64,000 nucleotides of DNA, from assembly GCF_900637555.1 (NCBI RefSeq), contig NZ_LR134378.1:1374001-1438000 (forward strand), read 5' to 3'. The stretch is from Lautropia mirabilis. GTDB taxonomy: Bacteria; Pseudomonadota; Gammaproteobacteria; Burkholderiales; Burkholderiaceae_E. The notes beneath the pieces are model-generated. The model saw nothing but the letters and a program-made list of their open reading frames with translations. It was not told where the DNA came from and ran no database searches. Each line of letters begins with the position of its first letter. Position 1 is the stretch's first letter. The position numbers and the translations under genes are program-made. This document shows positions 1 through 9,899 of this stretch, piece after piece.

Positions 1-1709
1 CGGGCGCTGACAGTTACAAGGACTACGTGGCGCAGAAGGCAGCACGTACCTGCAGCGCGACCATCCAGGGCGGCGCTGCGAAGGTCTGCGGCCCCGCCAT
101 GGTGTTCGTGGGCAGCAACGAAGGCTTCCTGCACGGCTTCAATGCCAATCCCGATCCCGCCAAGAATGGTGGACGCGAGATCTTTGCCTTTGCCCCCTTT
201 GCTTCTCTCTCCGAGCTGGGGCGCTCCTCGAAGCCAGACTTCCAGGCCCGCTTCATGATGGACGGCCCGCTGATCGAGCGGGATGCCTTCTGGGGCAACC
301 GCTGGCACAACGTGGTGGTGGCCACGACCGGGGCAGGGCCCAAGGCCGTGTTCGCGCTGGACGTGACCCAGACCGACTTCAATGGTCTGGATCAGGCCGT
401 GCTGTGGGAGCTGAGTGACGTCAATCAGTCGGTCAAGGCCAATGCGGATGCCATCGGCCATGTGCTGCAGGAGCCCGAGGTGGGCGTTCTGGCCGATGGC
501 CGCTGGGTGGTGGTGATCGGCAACGGTTATGAGAGCCGCTCGAAGCGGGCCCAGCTGCTGGTGGTGGAACTGCAGACCGGGCAGGTGATTGCACGACTGG
601 ATACGGGCGTGGGCAGTGACAGTCAGCCCAACGGCCTGGGAGGCGTGGCCCTGGTGCGTGATGGCAACCAGGTGATCACGGGTGCCTTTGCCGGTGACCT
701 GCGGGGCAACGTGTGGAAGTTCGATCTGGCCGCCTCCCACCCGTCGAACTGGAAAGTGTCGTATGGCAAGAAGCCGATGTTCACTGCGCACGACGGACGG
801 GCCATCACCGCAGCGCCTGTCCTTGTCACCCATCCGCTGGGTGGCGTGATGGTGCTGGTGGGTACGGGCAAGCTCTTCGAGGTGGGTGACAATGAGATCC
901 CGGCCGACTACGATCGGGACAGGGGGCCATTCGATTCACTCTATGGCCTGTGGGATACCGCACGGCTGAGCATCGATCGAAACGGAAACCGCACCTGGGC
1001 GGCCGATGACCGCAAGAACGCGGATGGCAGCACCAGCAAGGGCAATGACGGCATTCCCATCAAGCTTGGCACCGTGGTCACTCGCAGGCTGCAGGTGAAT
1101 CCGGGCATGACACTGGTGAAGATCCCGCTGGAAGATTCGGCCAACCGAAACCTGGACTGGACGCGGGACCGGGGCTGGCGCGTGACGCTGAAGGACATGA
1201 TCGCGGTGGGGGGGCAGCGCAACATCGTGACTCCGCAGCTGATGTCCGGTCTGGTGCTGTTCGAGACGATGAGTCCCTGGGTGGATGAGGTCACGGCGGC
1301 CTGCAAGCCCCGGATCGACACACCGGGGTTTGCCCTGGCGCTGGACCCGCTGTCCGGCCGCATGAGTCCCAAGGCACTTATCGACACCAACAACGACAAG
1401 CTGGTCGACGGTGGTGACGCACCGGTGGCGGGCTGGGAGTTGGAGAACTGGACGGGGCGTTCGGTGGTCGTGACCCAGCCGCCGGCCAAACCCTGTGGGG
1501 GGCTGGCTGACTGCAAGCCGCTGCCTGCCCAGCTGTGTCCGGAAGATTCTCTGGCCAATAGCCTGCAGAACGTGGGCGATGCCGTCCAGGTGTGCGTGGG
1601 CCTGCCTGCGCCCACGCGCTGGTGGTGGCGCGAGATCTCGGTGCCCGATGTCACCTACAACGCTGGTGCAAATCCTGGCCAAGCCCAGATTACTGTGACA
1701 GCACCCTGA
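1..1709 (+). CDS. pilY1: PilY1-like type IV pilus tip adhesin, copy 1 (5' truncated)
   Basis: This is the C-terminal half of a PilY1/PilC-type protein. The reading frame is already open at the window edge (first whole codon at base 3) and gives about 569 residues. It covers the beta-propeller domain that follows the von Willebrand A part in PilY1. Motifs shared with the complete copies downstream are VGSNEGFLHGF, LMDGPLIERDA and TGAGPKAVFALD. An EF-hand-like loop, DTNNDKLVDGGD, lies near the C-terminus, and the terminal TRWWWRE block is present. PilY1 proteins act at the pilus tip in adhesion and in Ca-dependent control of pilus retraction. This copy is closer to copy 2 than to copies 3 and 4. 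The N-terminus, signal peptide and promoter lie outside the window. The next pilY1 gene starts 162 nt downstream, and that gap shows no clear terminator. Confidence 0.9.
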   Translation, partial: GADSYKDYVAQKAARTCSATIQGGAAKVCGPAMVFVGSNEGFLHGFNANPDPAKNGGREIFAFAPFASLSELGRSSKPDFQARFMMDGPLIERDAFWGNRWHNVVVATTGAGPKAVFALDVTQTDFNGLDQAVLWELSDVNQSVKANADAIGHVLQEPEVGVLADGRWVVVIGNGYESRSKRAQLLVVELQTGQVIARLDTGVGSDSQPNGLGGVALVRDGNQVITGAFAGDLRGNVWKFDLAASHPSNWKVSYGKKPMFTAHDGRAITAAPVLVTHPLGGVMVLVGTGKLFEVGDNEIPADYDRDRGPFDSLYGLWDTARLSIDRNGNRTWAADDRKNADGSTSKGNDGIPIKLGTVVTRRLQVNPGMTLVKIPLEDSANRNLDWTRDRGWRVTLKDMIAVGGQRNIVTPQLMSGLVLFETMSPWVDEVTAACKPRIDTPGFALALDPLSGRMSPKALIDTNNDKLVDGGDAPVAGWELENWTGRSVVVTQPPAKPCGGLADCKPLPAQLCPEDSLANSLQNVGDAVQVCVGLPAPTRWWWREISVPDVTYNAGANPGQAQITVTAP

Positions 1710-1871
1710 GGCCGGGCAGCCGCACCGGCCTACCATCCGTCGATTCGCAGGCGGCGATGATCCCGCCTGCCTTGTCGGAGATCGTGCGTCGAATCATATT
1801 GCCGTTCTGATCGAGGAGAACCGTCCAGGGGCATTGGGCTCCTGGCGGGGGCTTCCGGAAAAAGGACGACG

Positions 1872-4800
1872 ATGATACGCATGACCGATCCCTGCTGCGG
1901 CAGGCCACATGCTGGAAGCAGGGACGCGCTCTCGCAGGCGGTCCGTGCCGCCTTGCTGCTGATGTCCTGCGCCCTTGCGCCGCAGGCACACGCTGTCATC
2001 TCGCAGGAATCGCTGATCGTCAAGGAGCTTCCGGTCGTCGAGCCGAACCTGATGTTCACGCTGGACGATTCGGGGTCGATGGCCTTCAACTTCCTGCCCG
2101 ACACCGACCTGGACGATCATCTGTTTGCTCTCCATCCGGCCGAGCCCAGGACCGGGTACACGCCCTGGCGTGTTCAGGGACTGCTGGGTACGGGTGACAA
2201 TGACCTGCTGGCGGCTCGCAAGCGCTCGCCGCAGGTCAACACGCTCTACTATGACCCGGACATTCGCTACGAGCCCTGGGTGGACGGAACAGGGGTGCGG
2301 ATGCCGAATGCAGACCCCCGGAAGGTGAAGTACCACCTTGGCCATTCGGAGGAGAAGATCGCTTCGCTCACCATGGACATCACGGGACTCCAGCCCGTCC
2401 ATCAGCCCGGGATGGAGAATCCGTATGAGGGAGCCTGCGTCAGGCCGCAGCTTGAGCCCAAGAAAGGGCAGGAGTGCAGTGTGGTGGACCGCAGCGTCAC
2501 CATGATTGCACCGGCCACGTACTATCTGCTCAAGAACCCCGACAACAAGCCGCCCGTGAGGTGGACGCTGGGTGACTTCCAGTCGTCGAAAGACAGCGCC
2601 AGCAACTACCAGCGCGTCTCCATCATGGACCACAAGGAGTTCGTGCGGGCCAACACGCGTACTGACTGCAAGGTGACCAGTCCTGGTGCCAGCACCCGTA
2701 CCTGCACGCAGGCGGAGGAATACCAGAACTTTGCCAACTGGTTCCAGTATCACCGCACACGGATGCATGTAGCCATTGCCGCCGTGGGCAATGCCTTTGC
2801 CACGGCACTGGGCAAGGATATCCGGGTGGGTTACGGACGCATCAACAAGAGCGCCGAAAGTGTTGTCGATGGTGCCCTCACCAGCATTGTCGAACGTGGG
2901 GTCCGCCGTTTCGAAGGCGAAGACCGGAGTGCATTCTTCACCTGGCTGAGCCAGCGTACTGCCAAGGGTGGTACACCGCTGATGCACTCCCTGCAGACGG
3001 TGAACAGGTACTTCGAGCGCAAAGACTACACGGGGCCCTGGGCAACAACGCCTGGGAAGCAGACAGGTGAGAAGCATCTGGCGTGCCGACGCTCCTATCA
3101 CATCCTGATGACGGACGGCCAGTACACGTTCTACGATGATTCGCCGTCGCACTATACGAATGAGTCCGACAACACGTCAGGCGAGGAGATCGTCGATCAC
3201 CGGCCGGGCAGCAGTCAGGGCAAGATCCATTCGACGTATCAGTACCAGCCCGTTCGTCCCTTCATGAGCGCGACCCCGGGTACGCTGGCCGACTATGCGA
3301 TGGACGCCTGGAAACGGGACTTGCGTCCGGATCTGGACAACCTGGTCACGCCCTATGATGGAAACCCTTCGTTCTGGCAGAACGTCACCACCTACACGCT
3401 GGGGTTCGGCGTGGAAGGGAACATTCCCTATCCGGACGGGTTGAAGGGCATCATGGACGGCACGCGGGAGTGGCCGAGCAGGGTCGAGGCCGAAAGTCCC
3501 TCGGCCGTCGATGACCTCTGGCACGCTGCCATCAACGGCCACGGCAAGTACGTCAACGTGCGTAACAGCAGCGGCTTCCTGACGGAAATGGCGGGCATCC
3601 TGGCAGACATCTCCAGCCGCACCGGCAGCACCTCGGGCGTGGCTGTCGCCTCGCGGGCGCTGCAGGCCAACAACCAGAAGTTCGTGCCGTCGTTCAAGAC
3701 GAAGGACTGGACCGGTGACCTGACGGCCTACGCCGTGGATGCCGCCGGCAACCAGGGCGCGCGCCAATGGAGCGTGCTGGACCATCTACCCAAGCCCATT
3801 GACCGGCGCATGTACGTGGGTACCGGCGCCAGGTCGGGGGCGGCCTCTTCGGCGTTCTTCTGGGACACGATGAGCACGGACGCGAAGAAGGCTCTGCGCG
3901 ACGGCGCGCTCAAGGGGGAGGGTGATGGCAGCAAGCTGGTGATGTATCTGCGCGGGGACCGGAGCGAGTCCGGCAAGGCATTCCGTGAGCAGCTGCAGAG
4001 CGCCGTCATCGGCCACATCATCAACTCGCAGCCGGTCTACATCGGTGCCCCTGTCGATCGGGGCTACCGCTACCTGCCGGCGACCTTCGGAAACACCCCG
4101 TCGGGCGCAAAGAGCTACACCGCCTATGTGGCGCAGAAGGTGGCGCGCAGTTGCAGCACGGCCCTGCAGGGGGGCGCTGCGAAGGTCTGCGGTCCCTCGA
4201 TGGTTTTCGTGGGAAGCAATGAGGGCTTCCTGCACGGCTTCAATGCCAATCCCGATCCGGCCAAGGATGGCGGCCGCGAGATCTTCGCCTTTGCGCCCTA
4301 CGCATCGCTGTCGCAGCTGGGGGCCTCGTCCAGATCCGGTTTCAAGGCCCGTTTCATGATGGACGGCCCGCTGATCGAGCGGGATGCCTACTGGGGCGGC
4401 AGGTGGCGAAATGTGGTGGTGGGTACCACCGGGGCAGGGCCGAAGGCGATGTTCGCCATGGATGTGACGAACACCGACTTCAACGGGCTGAAGGATTCCG
4501 TGTTGTGGGAGCTGAGCGACGCCAACCAGGCGGTGCAGGCCCATGGCGATGCCATCGGTCATGTGCTGCAGGAACCTGAGGTGGGCGTGCTGGCCGATGG
4601 GCGATGGGTGGTGGTGACGGGCAATGGCTACGAGAGCCGCTCCCGACGTGCCCAGCTGCTGGTGATCGAGCTGTCGACGGGCAATGTCCTTGCGCGGCTG
4701 GACACGGGCGTGGGCAGCAATGCCCAGCCCAACGGTCTGGGCGGCGTGACGCTGGTGCGCGATGGCAACCAGGTCATCACCGCGGCCTACGCAGGCGACC

Positions 4801-5774
4801 TGCGCGGCAACCTCTGGAAGTTCGATCTGGCCAGCAAGACGGTGTCGGACTGGAAGGTGTCCTACGGCCAGAAGCCGATGTTCACGACGGATGACGAGCG
4901 CCCGATCACGGCACCGCCGACCACCGTCACGCATCCGCTGGGCGGGGTGATGGTGCTGGTGGGCACCGGCAAGCTCTTCGAGGTGGGTGACAACAAGCGG
5001 CCCGATACCGCCCGAGGGCAGGCGCTTCCGGTCGAATCGATCTACGGGCTGTGGGACTACACCCGGCTGGTTTCCGATGAGAAGGGCAAGCGCGCCTGGG
5101 TGGATGGCCGCCAGAAAGACAAGGATGGCGTGCCCATTGCCCGTTCGGCGGTGAAGACCCGCAAGCTGAATGTCATCGGAAGCCGTTATCTGGCGCAGAC
5201 GCCTTTCGACGACAAGGCCAACGGGATCCTGGACTGGCGCAAGGACAGCGGCTGGCGCATTCGCCTGGTGGACATGATTGCGCTGGGCGGTCAGCGCAAC
5301 ATCATTGCGCCGCAGCTGATGTCCGGCCTGGCGCTTTTCGAGACCATGAGTCCCTTCGTGGATGAAGAGCTGGGAGCCTGCGCGGCCAATGTGAACACGC
5401 CGGGCTTCTCGCTGGTGGTGGATCCGCTCTCGGGGCTGATGAGCCCCAAGTCACTGATCGATACCAACCGGGACCGCAAGATCAACGAGGCAGACCTTCA
5501 GGTGGCGGGCTGGAGCGTGGAGAACTGGACCGGACGGTCGGTGATTCTGGCAGAGAAGCCGCCCAGGCCCTGCGAGGGCGCGGGTTGCCAGAGCCAGGCA
5601 CAGACCAGGTCGGTCTGCCCGCCCGATTCACTGGCCAGCAGTCTGCAGAACGTGGGTGATGGCAAGCCGGTCTGCGTGGGCGTGCCGTCGCCCACCCGCT
5701 GGTGGTGGCGCGAGCTGGCCATTCCGGACATCACCTACAACCCGGGGGCCGTGCCCACGGCGGCAGGCAAGTGA
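1872..5774 (+). CDS. pilY1: PilY1-like type IV pilus tip adhesin, copy 2
   Basis: This is a complete 1300-residue PilY1 family protein. The start at 1872 follows AAGGA by five bases. A Sec signal peptide (charged N-region, AALLLMSCALAPQAHA, cleavage after AHA) fits residues 1-41. A von Willebrand A-like domain begins with the MIDAS motif DDSGS at residues 65-69 (DxSxS). The C-terminal propeller has VGSNEGFLHGF, GAGPKAMFAMD and NGYESRSRRAQL. An EF-hand-like loop beginning DTNRD starts at residue 1197, and the protein ends with TRWWWRE. By analogy with PilY1/PilC it should be exported, sit at the pilus tip and bind host or surface ligands. From VAQK onward it is nearly parallel to copy 1, suggesting recent duplication or gene conversion. 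Its stop codon lies 26 nt before the preferred start of copy 3, so the two are probably co-transcribed. Confidence 0.92.
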   Translation: MIRMTDPCCGRPHAGSRDALSQAVRAALLLMSCALAPQAHAVISQESLIVKELPVVEPNLMFTLDDSGSMAFNFLPDTDLDDHLFALHPAEPRTGYTPWRVQGLLGTGDNDLLAARKRSPQVNTLYYDPDIRYEPWVDGTGVRMPNADPRKVKYHLGHSEEKIASLTMDITGLQPVHQPGMENPYEGACVRPQLEPKKGQECSVVDRSVTMIAPATYYLLKNPDNKPPVRWTLGDFQSSKDSASNYQRVSIMDHKEFVRANTRTDCKVTSPGASTRTCTQAEEYQNFANWFQYHRTRMHVAIAAVGNAFATALGKDIRVGYGRINKSAESVVDGALTSIVERGVRRFEGEDRSAFFTWLSQRTAKGGTPLMHSLQTVNRYFERKDYTGPWATTPGKQTGEKHLACRRSYHILMTDGQYTFYDDSPSHYTNESDNTSGEEIVDHRPGSSQGKIHSTYQYQPVRPFMSATPGTLADYAMDAWKRDLRPDLDNLVTPYDGNPSFWQNVTTYTLGFGVEGNIPYPDGLKGIMDGTREWPSRVEAESPSAVDDLWHAAINGHGKYVNVRNSSGFLTEMAGILADISSRTGSTSGVAVASRALQANNQKFVPSFKTKDWTGDLTAYAVDAAGNQGARQWSVLDHLPKPIDRRMYVGTGARSGAASSAFFWDTMSTDAKKALRDGALKGEGDGSKLVMYLRGDRSESGKAFREQLQSAVIGHIINSQPVYIGAPVDRGYRYLPATFGNTPSGAKSYTAYVAQKVARSCSTALQGGAAKVCGPSMVFVGSNEGFLHGFNANPDPAKDGGREIFAFAPYASLSQLGASSRSGFKARFMMDGPLIERDAYWGGRWRNVVVGTTGAGPKAMFAMDVTNTDFNGLKDSVLWELSDANQAVQAHGDAIGHVLQEPEVGVLADGRWVVVTGNGYESRSRRAQLLVIELSTGNVLARLDTGVGSNAQPNGLGGVTLVRDGNQVITAAYAGDLRGNLWKFDLASKTVSDWKVSYGQKPMFTTDDERPITAPPTTVTHPLGGVMVLVGTGKLFEVGDNKRPDTARGQALPVESIYGLWDYTRLVSDEKGKRAWVDGRQKDKDGVPIARSAVKTRKLNVIGSRYLAQTPFDDKANGILDWRKDSGWRIRLVDMIALGGQRNIIAPQLMSGLALFETMSPFVDEELGACAANVNTPGFSLVVDPLSGLMSPKSLIDTNRDRKINEADLQVAGWSVENWTGRSVILAEKPPRPCEGAGCQSQAQTRSVCPPDSLASSLQNVGDGKPVCVGVPSPTRWWWRELAIPDITYNPGAVPTAAGK

Positions 5775-5800
5775 TGCGCTCACGGCCCATGAGGAGACCC

Positions 5801-8800
5801 ATGAAGATGAATGAACAGGATGCTGTTTGGGGCGTTGCCCGGAAAGGGCATCGGATGCGGTCGGCTGCACGCCTGACGCAGGGGGTGAGGCTTGCCCTGG
5901 CGGTGTTGGCGGGTACGACCGGTGTGCTGGCGCATGCGGAGATGGCCCAGCACTCGCTGATCATCGCCGATCCTCCGGCGGTCGAGCCCAACGTGATGTT
6001 CACGCTGGATGACTCGGGCTCGATGCTGTTCAATTACCTGCCGGATACGGAGATCAATTTCCAGCTGTACGCCATCCACCCGGGTGAGCCGGCCCAGGTG
6101 GGGACCTACGAGGTGAAGGGGGCGCTGCCTTCGGAGTATTACGCGCTGGCCGCGCGCCGCCGTTCGCCGGACGTGAACCTGCTTTACTACGATCCGCGGG
6201 TTCTGTACCTGCCGTGGATGAAGGCCGATGGAACGCGTGAGCCCAAGGCCAGTCCCGAGGCTGCGTACTATTTTTACGGGCACAGCACGGTGACAGTGAA
6301 TCTGCGTGGCACCTACCAGCTGCGGCCGAATGACCACAAGGTCTGCGTGCGGGCTGCCCGGGGGTGGAACGATCCTTGTAAACAGGATTACGGTATCAAC
6401 GCCGTCAAACCAGCCACGTATTTCCTCTTCAAGGGCCGTGAAAGGCTCACGCGTGAGGGCATCACGCCTCGGGAGCGGGAGCAGCTGCTCAACGACGTCA
6501 GGAACTACACACGCGTTTCCATTTCGGAGGCGACCTCCTTCCAGATCGATTCCGACGAGCGCACGGACTGCATGAAGGCGGCCAACGGTGTGCGGACCTG
6601 CACGCAGGAGCAGGAATACCAGAACTTTGCCAACTGGTACCAGTACCATCGCTTCCGCCACCTGCTGGCCGTGGGGGCGGTCAGCGAGGCCTTCGCACGC
6701 CAGGTGGGCAGCGACGTGCGCGTGGGCTATGGGCGCATCAACAAGGGCTCCACCTCCGTCGATGGCCGTGACACGGGCGTGGTGGAGCGCGGCGTGCGCC
6801 GTTTCCAGGGAGCCGACAAGGACAGCTTCTTCAACTGGTTGCAGAGGGACGTGCACCCTTCGGGCGGGACGCCATTGCTGGGGGCCTCGATCTCGGTGGG
6901 TGACTATTTTTCGCGTGACGACATGGATGGGCCCTGGGCGGATCAGGGGCCGGACGGGCGCAAGCGCATGCTGAGTTGCCGTCGCTCCTACCATATCCTG
7001 ATGACGGACGGTCAGTACAACGACCTCAAGACGAGAAAGTTCGAGAACCACGCAGGCATCGAGGATGCTGATGGAACGCCGGGGCCTGTCATTCCGGCTT
7101 CGGGCCGCAATGCGCAGTACCAGTATCAGCCGGATGATGCCAGGAACAAGCTCTATCCCAGCCCGGCCAGGAGGACACTGGCAGACATTGCCATGTACTA
7201 CTGGAACCGTGACCTGTTGCCGCGGCTGCCGAACAATGTGCCGGTCGATGGTGACAGTCCGTCCTTCTGGCAGAACGTGACGATGTACACGCTGGGCTTT
7301 GGCGTGGATGGTAGTCTGCCGGCCGGGACGCCGGAGATCCAGACGAGAACGCTGGAGCGGTTGGCCAGCAGTGAGCTGAAATGGCCGGAAACGATCAACG
7401 ACGATTCACCGGAGGTCATTGATGATCTCTGGCATGCGGCCGTCAATGGCCATGGCCGCTATGTGAACGTCAAGAACAGCACGAGCTTTCTGGCTTCGAT
7501 GCGCAAGATCCTGGCCGAGATCGTCAATCGCAATGGTTCGACGGCCGGCGTGGCAGTGAACAGCCGCGCCTTGCAGGCCAACAACCAGAAGTTCGTGCCG
7601 TCCTTCATGACGCGCAGCCAGACCGGTAACCTGATGGCCTATGCGCTTGACAGCAAGGGCGAGCAGGGCGCACCGCAATGGAGTGCGATCGACAAGCTGC
7701 CGCACTGGAGCTGGCGTCGTGCCATCGTGGGCAACGGCAATACCTCGGGCGAGCGGGCCAGCAAGCTCTACTGGAGTTCTGACCGGCCCAACGATCTGCC
7801 TACGTCGGTCAAGACCATGCTGCTGGATACGCAGGGCATCGCACGCAATCAGCATGCCGGCAATGAGGCCGTGGCCCGCGGGCGCCAGCTGGTGGCCTAC
7901 CTGCTGGGTGACGGCAACTATGAGACCACCCTGTTCAGGGCGCGTCGTGGCGTGCTGGGGCAGATCATAAACTCCACGCCGGTCTTCATCGGAGCGGCCA
8001 CCAATCAGGGCTATGCCTCGCTGCCCACCGAGCTGGGCGGCAAGCATTCCGGCAGCAGCACCTACCGGGCGTACCTGAAGGGTACCAAGGGGCGGCAGAA
8101 CGACAAGGACAAGCTGGTGGTGGTGGGCGCCAACGACGGCTTCGTGCACGCCTTCCGGGCCAGTGACGGGGTGGAGCACTTTGCCTATGCGCCCTACGTG
8201 GTGCTGCAGGAAATGGCTCGGCTGGCCGACAAGCGGCAGACCGGACAGCGGCTGCTGATGGACGGACCGCTGGTGGAGGCCGATGCCCATCTGGGGGGGC
8301 GATGGCAGAACGTGGTGGTGGGCAGCACGGGTGCCGGTCCGAAGGCGGTGTTTGCACTGAACATGACGGGCACGGCGGATGCTGACCTGGCCCCGAAGGC
8401 GCTGATGTGGGAGCTGGATGCCAGCCGGGATCGCGAGCTGGGCCATGTGCTGGCTGCGCCCGAAGTGGGCGTCCTGCGTGACGGCACCTGGGTGGCGGTT
8501 TTCGGTAATGGCTATGAAAGCGAATCGGGACGTGCCCAGCTCTTTGTGGTCGATCTGGCCACGGGTGAGGTGCTCAAGCGGCTGGATACCGGGGTGGGCT
8601 CGAAGACCGATCGCAACGGACTGGGCGGCGTGAAGCTGCAGCGTGACGGCAATCAGGTGATCACCGCTGCGCTGGCGGGTGACCTGAAGGGCAACATGTG
8701 GAAGTTCGATCTGGCCTCGGGGGATCGCAGCAAGTGGAAGGTGGCCTTCGACCGCCGGCCGCTGTTCAGGACCCAGGATGCTCGCCCGTTCACGGCCGCA

Positions 8801-9697
8801 CCGGTGCTGGTGCCGCACCCGCGCGGCGGCACGATGGTGCTGGCCGGCACGGGCAAGCTCTTCGAGCCCGGCGACGAGCGCTCGCGGGCGCAGGAGTCGC
8901 TCTATGGTCTGTGGGATCAGTCGACGATGGTGCAGGACATGGAGGGCGAAGGGGCCAATCGGCGGCAGGTGGGCTGGAAGTGGCGCGAGGGGGATCCGGT
9001 CGAGGCCAGGTTCCTGGTGACGCGACGCCAGACCGTGTCGGCCGATGGGCGCCTGGCCTACGAGAGTGATCCCGGCAAGGCGCTGAACTGGGCGTTGCAT
9101 CGGGGCTGGCAGATCCCGCTGGACATGATGCGCAACAAGGGGCTGCGCCTCATTGCGGCGCCGCAGATGGTCTCGGGCATGGCGCTGTTCGAGACCATGA
9201 CGCCGGTGGTGGAGGTGGACTATGCCCGGAATCCCTGTGCCGAGCAGGTGAACGTGCCGGGCTTCAGCACCTTCGTCGAACCGATCACGGGGGGCATGGC
9301 CACCAAGCAGGTCATCGACACCAACCATGATGGAGCGATCGACAACCGCGACCGGATCGTGTCGAGCTGGAGCGTGGAGAACTGGACCGGTCGTTCGGTG
9401 GTCCTGAATGAGGAGCCTCCCAAGCCTTGCAGCACGGCGCCGTGCACGGCGCAGCCGCAGCAGAACCTGTGTCCGGAAGGATCCCTGACCAGTGTGGCCA
9501 TGACGGTGGAGAGCCGCCAGGTGCTGTGTGTGGATGTCCCGACGCCGACCCGCTGGTGGTGGCGCGAGCTGTCCGTGCCTGATATCACCTACAACGCAGG
9601 TGCCACGCCGACGGCGCCTGTTGGAGGGGCTACTCAGGGAACACTGGCCGGTGATGGTGCCCCGGGTGCCACGAAGGGGACTGCCCCCCGCTTCTGA
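5801..9697 (+). CDS. pilY1: PilY1-like type IV pilus tip adhesin, copy 3
   Basis: This is a 1298-residue PilY1 family protein. I chose ATG 5801 because GAGGAG lies just upstream (5791-5796). ATG 5807 has better spacing from that site, and ATG 5774 overlaps the copy 2 stop, so either could also serve. The signal peptide ends at LAHA. The VWA MIDAS motif is again FTLDDSGSM. The propeller differs from copies 1-2: it reads NDGFVHAFRASDGVEHFAYAP and lacks the NANPDPAK segment. A Ca-loop-like DTNHDGAIDNRD and the TRWWWRE block end the conserved part. A Gly/Thr/Pro-rich tail follows that copy 2 lacks. Copies 3 and 4 form a subgroup of their own. The role is inferred from PilY1: pilus-tip adhesin and regulator of pilus extension and retraction. 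Confidence 0.92.
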   Translation: MKMNEQDAVWGVARKGHRMRSAARLTQGVRLALAVLAGTTGVLAHAEMAQHSLIIADPPAVEPNVMFTLDDSGSMLFNYLPDTEINFQLYAIHPGEPAQVGTYEVKGALPSEYYALAARRRSPDVNLLYYDPRVLYLPWMKADGTREPKASPEAAYYFYGHSTVTVNLRGTYQLRPNDHKVCVRAARGWNDPCKQDYGINAVKPATYFLFKGRERLTREGITPREREQLLNDVRNYTRVSISEATSFQIDSDERTDCMKAANGVRTCTQEQEYQNFANWYQYHRFRHLLAVGAVSEAFARQVGSDVRVGYGRINKGSTSVDGRDTGVVERGVRRFQGADKDSFFNWLQRDVHPSGGTPLLGASISVGDYFSRDDMDGPWADQGPDGRKRMLSCRRSYHILMTDGQYNDLKTRKFENHAGIEDADGTPGPVIPASGRNAQYQYQPDDARNKLYPSPARRTLADIAMYYWNRDLLPRLPNNVPVDGDSPSFWQNVTMYTLGFGVDGSLPAGTPEIQTRTLERLASSELKWPETINDDSPEVIDDLWHAAVNGHGRYVNVKNSTSFLASMRKILAEIVNRNGSTAGVAVNSRALQANNQKFVPSFMTRSQTGNLMAYALDSKGEQGAPQWSAIDKLPHWSWRRAIVGNGNTSGERASKLYWSSDRPNDLPTSVKTMLLDTQGIARNQHAGNEAVARGRQLVAYLLGDGNYETTLFRARRGVLGQIINSTPVFIGAATNQGYASLPTELGGKHSGSSTYRAYLKGTKGRQNDKDKLVVVGANDGFVHAFRASDGVEHFAYAPYVVLQEMARLADKRQTGQRLLMDGPLVEADAHLGGRWQNVVVGSTGAGPKAVFALNMTGTADADLAPKALMWELDASRDRELGHVLAAPEVGVLRDGTWVAVFGNGYESESGRAQLFVVDLATGEVLKRLDTGVGSKTDRNGLGGVKLQRDGNQVITAALAGDLKGNMWKFDLASGDRSKWKVAFDRRPLFRTQDARPFTAAPVLVPHPRGGTMVLAGTGKLFEPGDERSRAQESLYGLWDQSTMVQDMEGEGANRRQVGWKWREGDPVEARFLVTRRQTVSADGRLAYESDPGKALNWALHRGWQIPLDMMRNKGLRLIAAPQMVSGMALFETMTPVVEVDYARNPCAEQVNVPGFSTFVEPITGGMATKQVIDTNHDGAIDNRDRIVSSWSVENWTGRSVVLNEEPPKPCSTAPCTAQPQQNLCPEGSLTSVAMTVESRQVLCVDVPTPTRWWWRELSVPDITYNAGATPTAPVGGATQGTLAGDGAPGATKGTAPRF

Positions 9698-9899
9698 GTC
9701 CGCGTATCGCCGCCGCGCAGCCCGCTTTCCGGAGCAGGGCTTGCGGGGTGGCGGTGCGTGCTGCCACCGCCTGTCACGAGCTGCATGGCGGCAGTCTGCA
9801 ACGGCTTGCCTGCAGTCGGCGTCATGAAGATAGTGCCCGGATCATCAGGAAGTCCGCGCGATTCCGAGGATGCGCGGCAGGTATTCCGGAGAGATCTTC

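Noticed and set aside
1690-1989. Minus-strand frame between pilY1 copies 1 and 2 with a protein-like segment (LDQNGNMIRRTISDKAGG)
   Set aside because: It extends into the copy 2 coding region, has no ribosome binding site and matches no family I know. A decayed pilin remnant is possible but unsupported.
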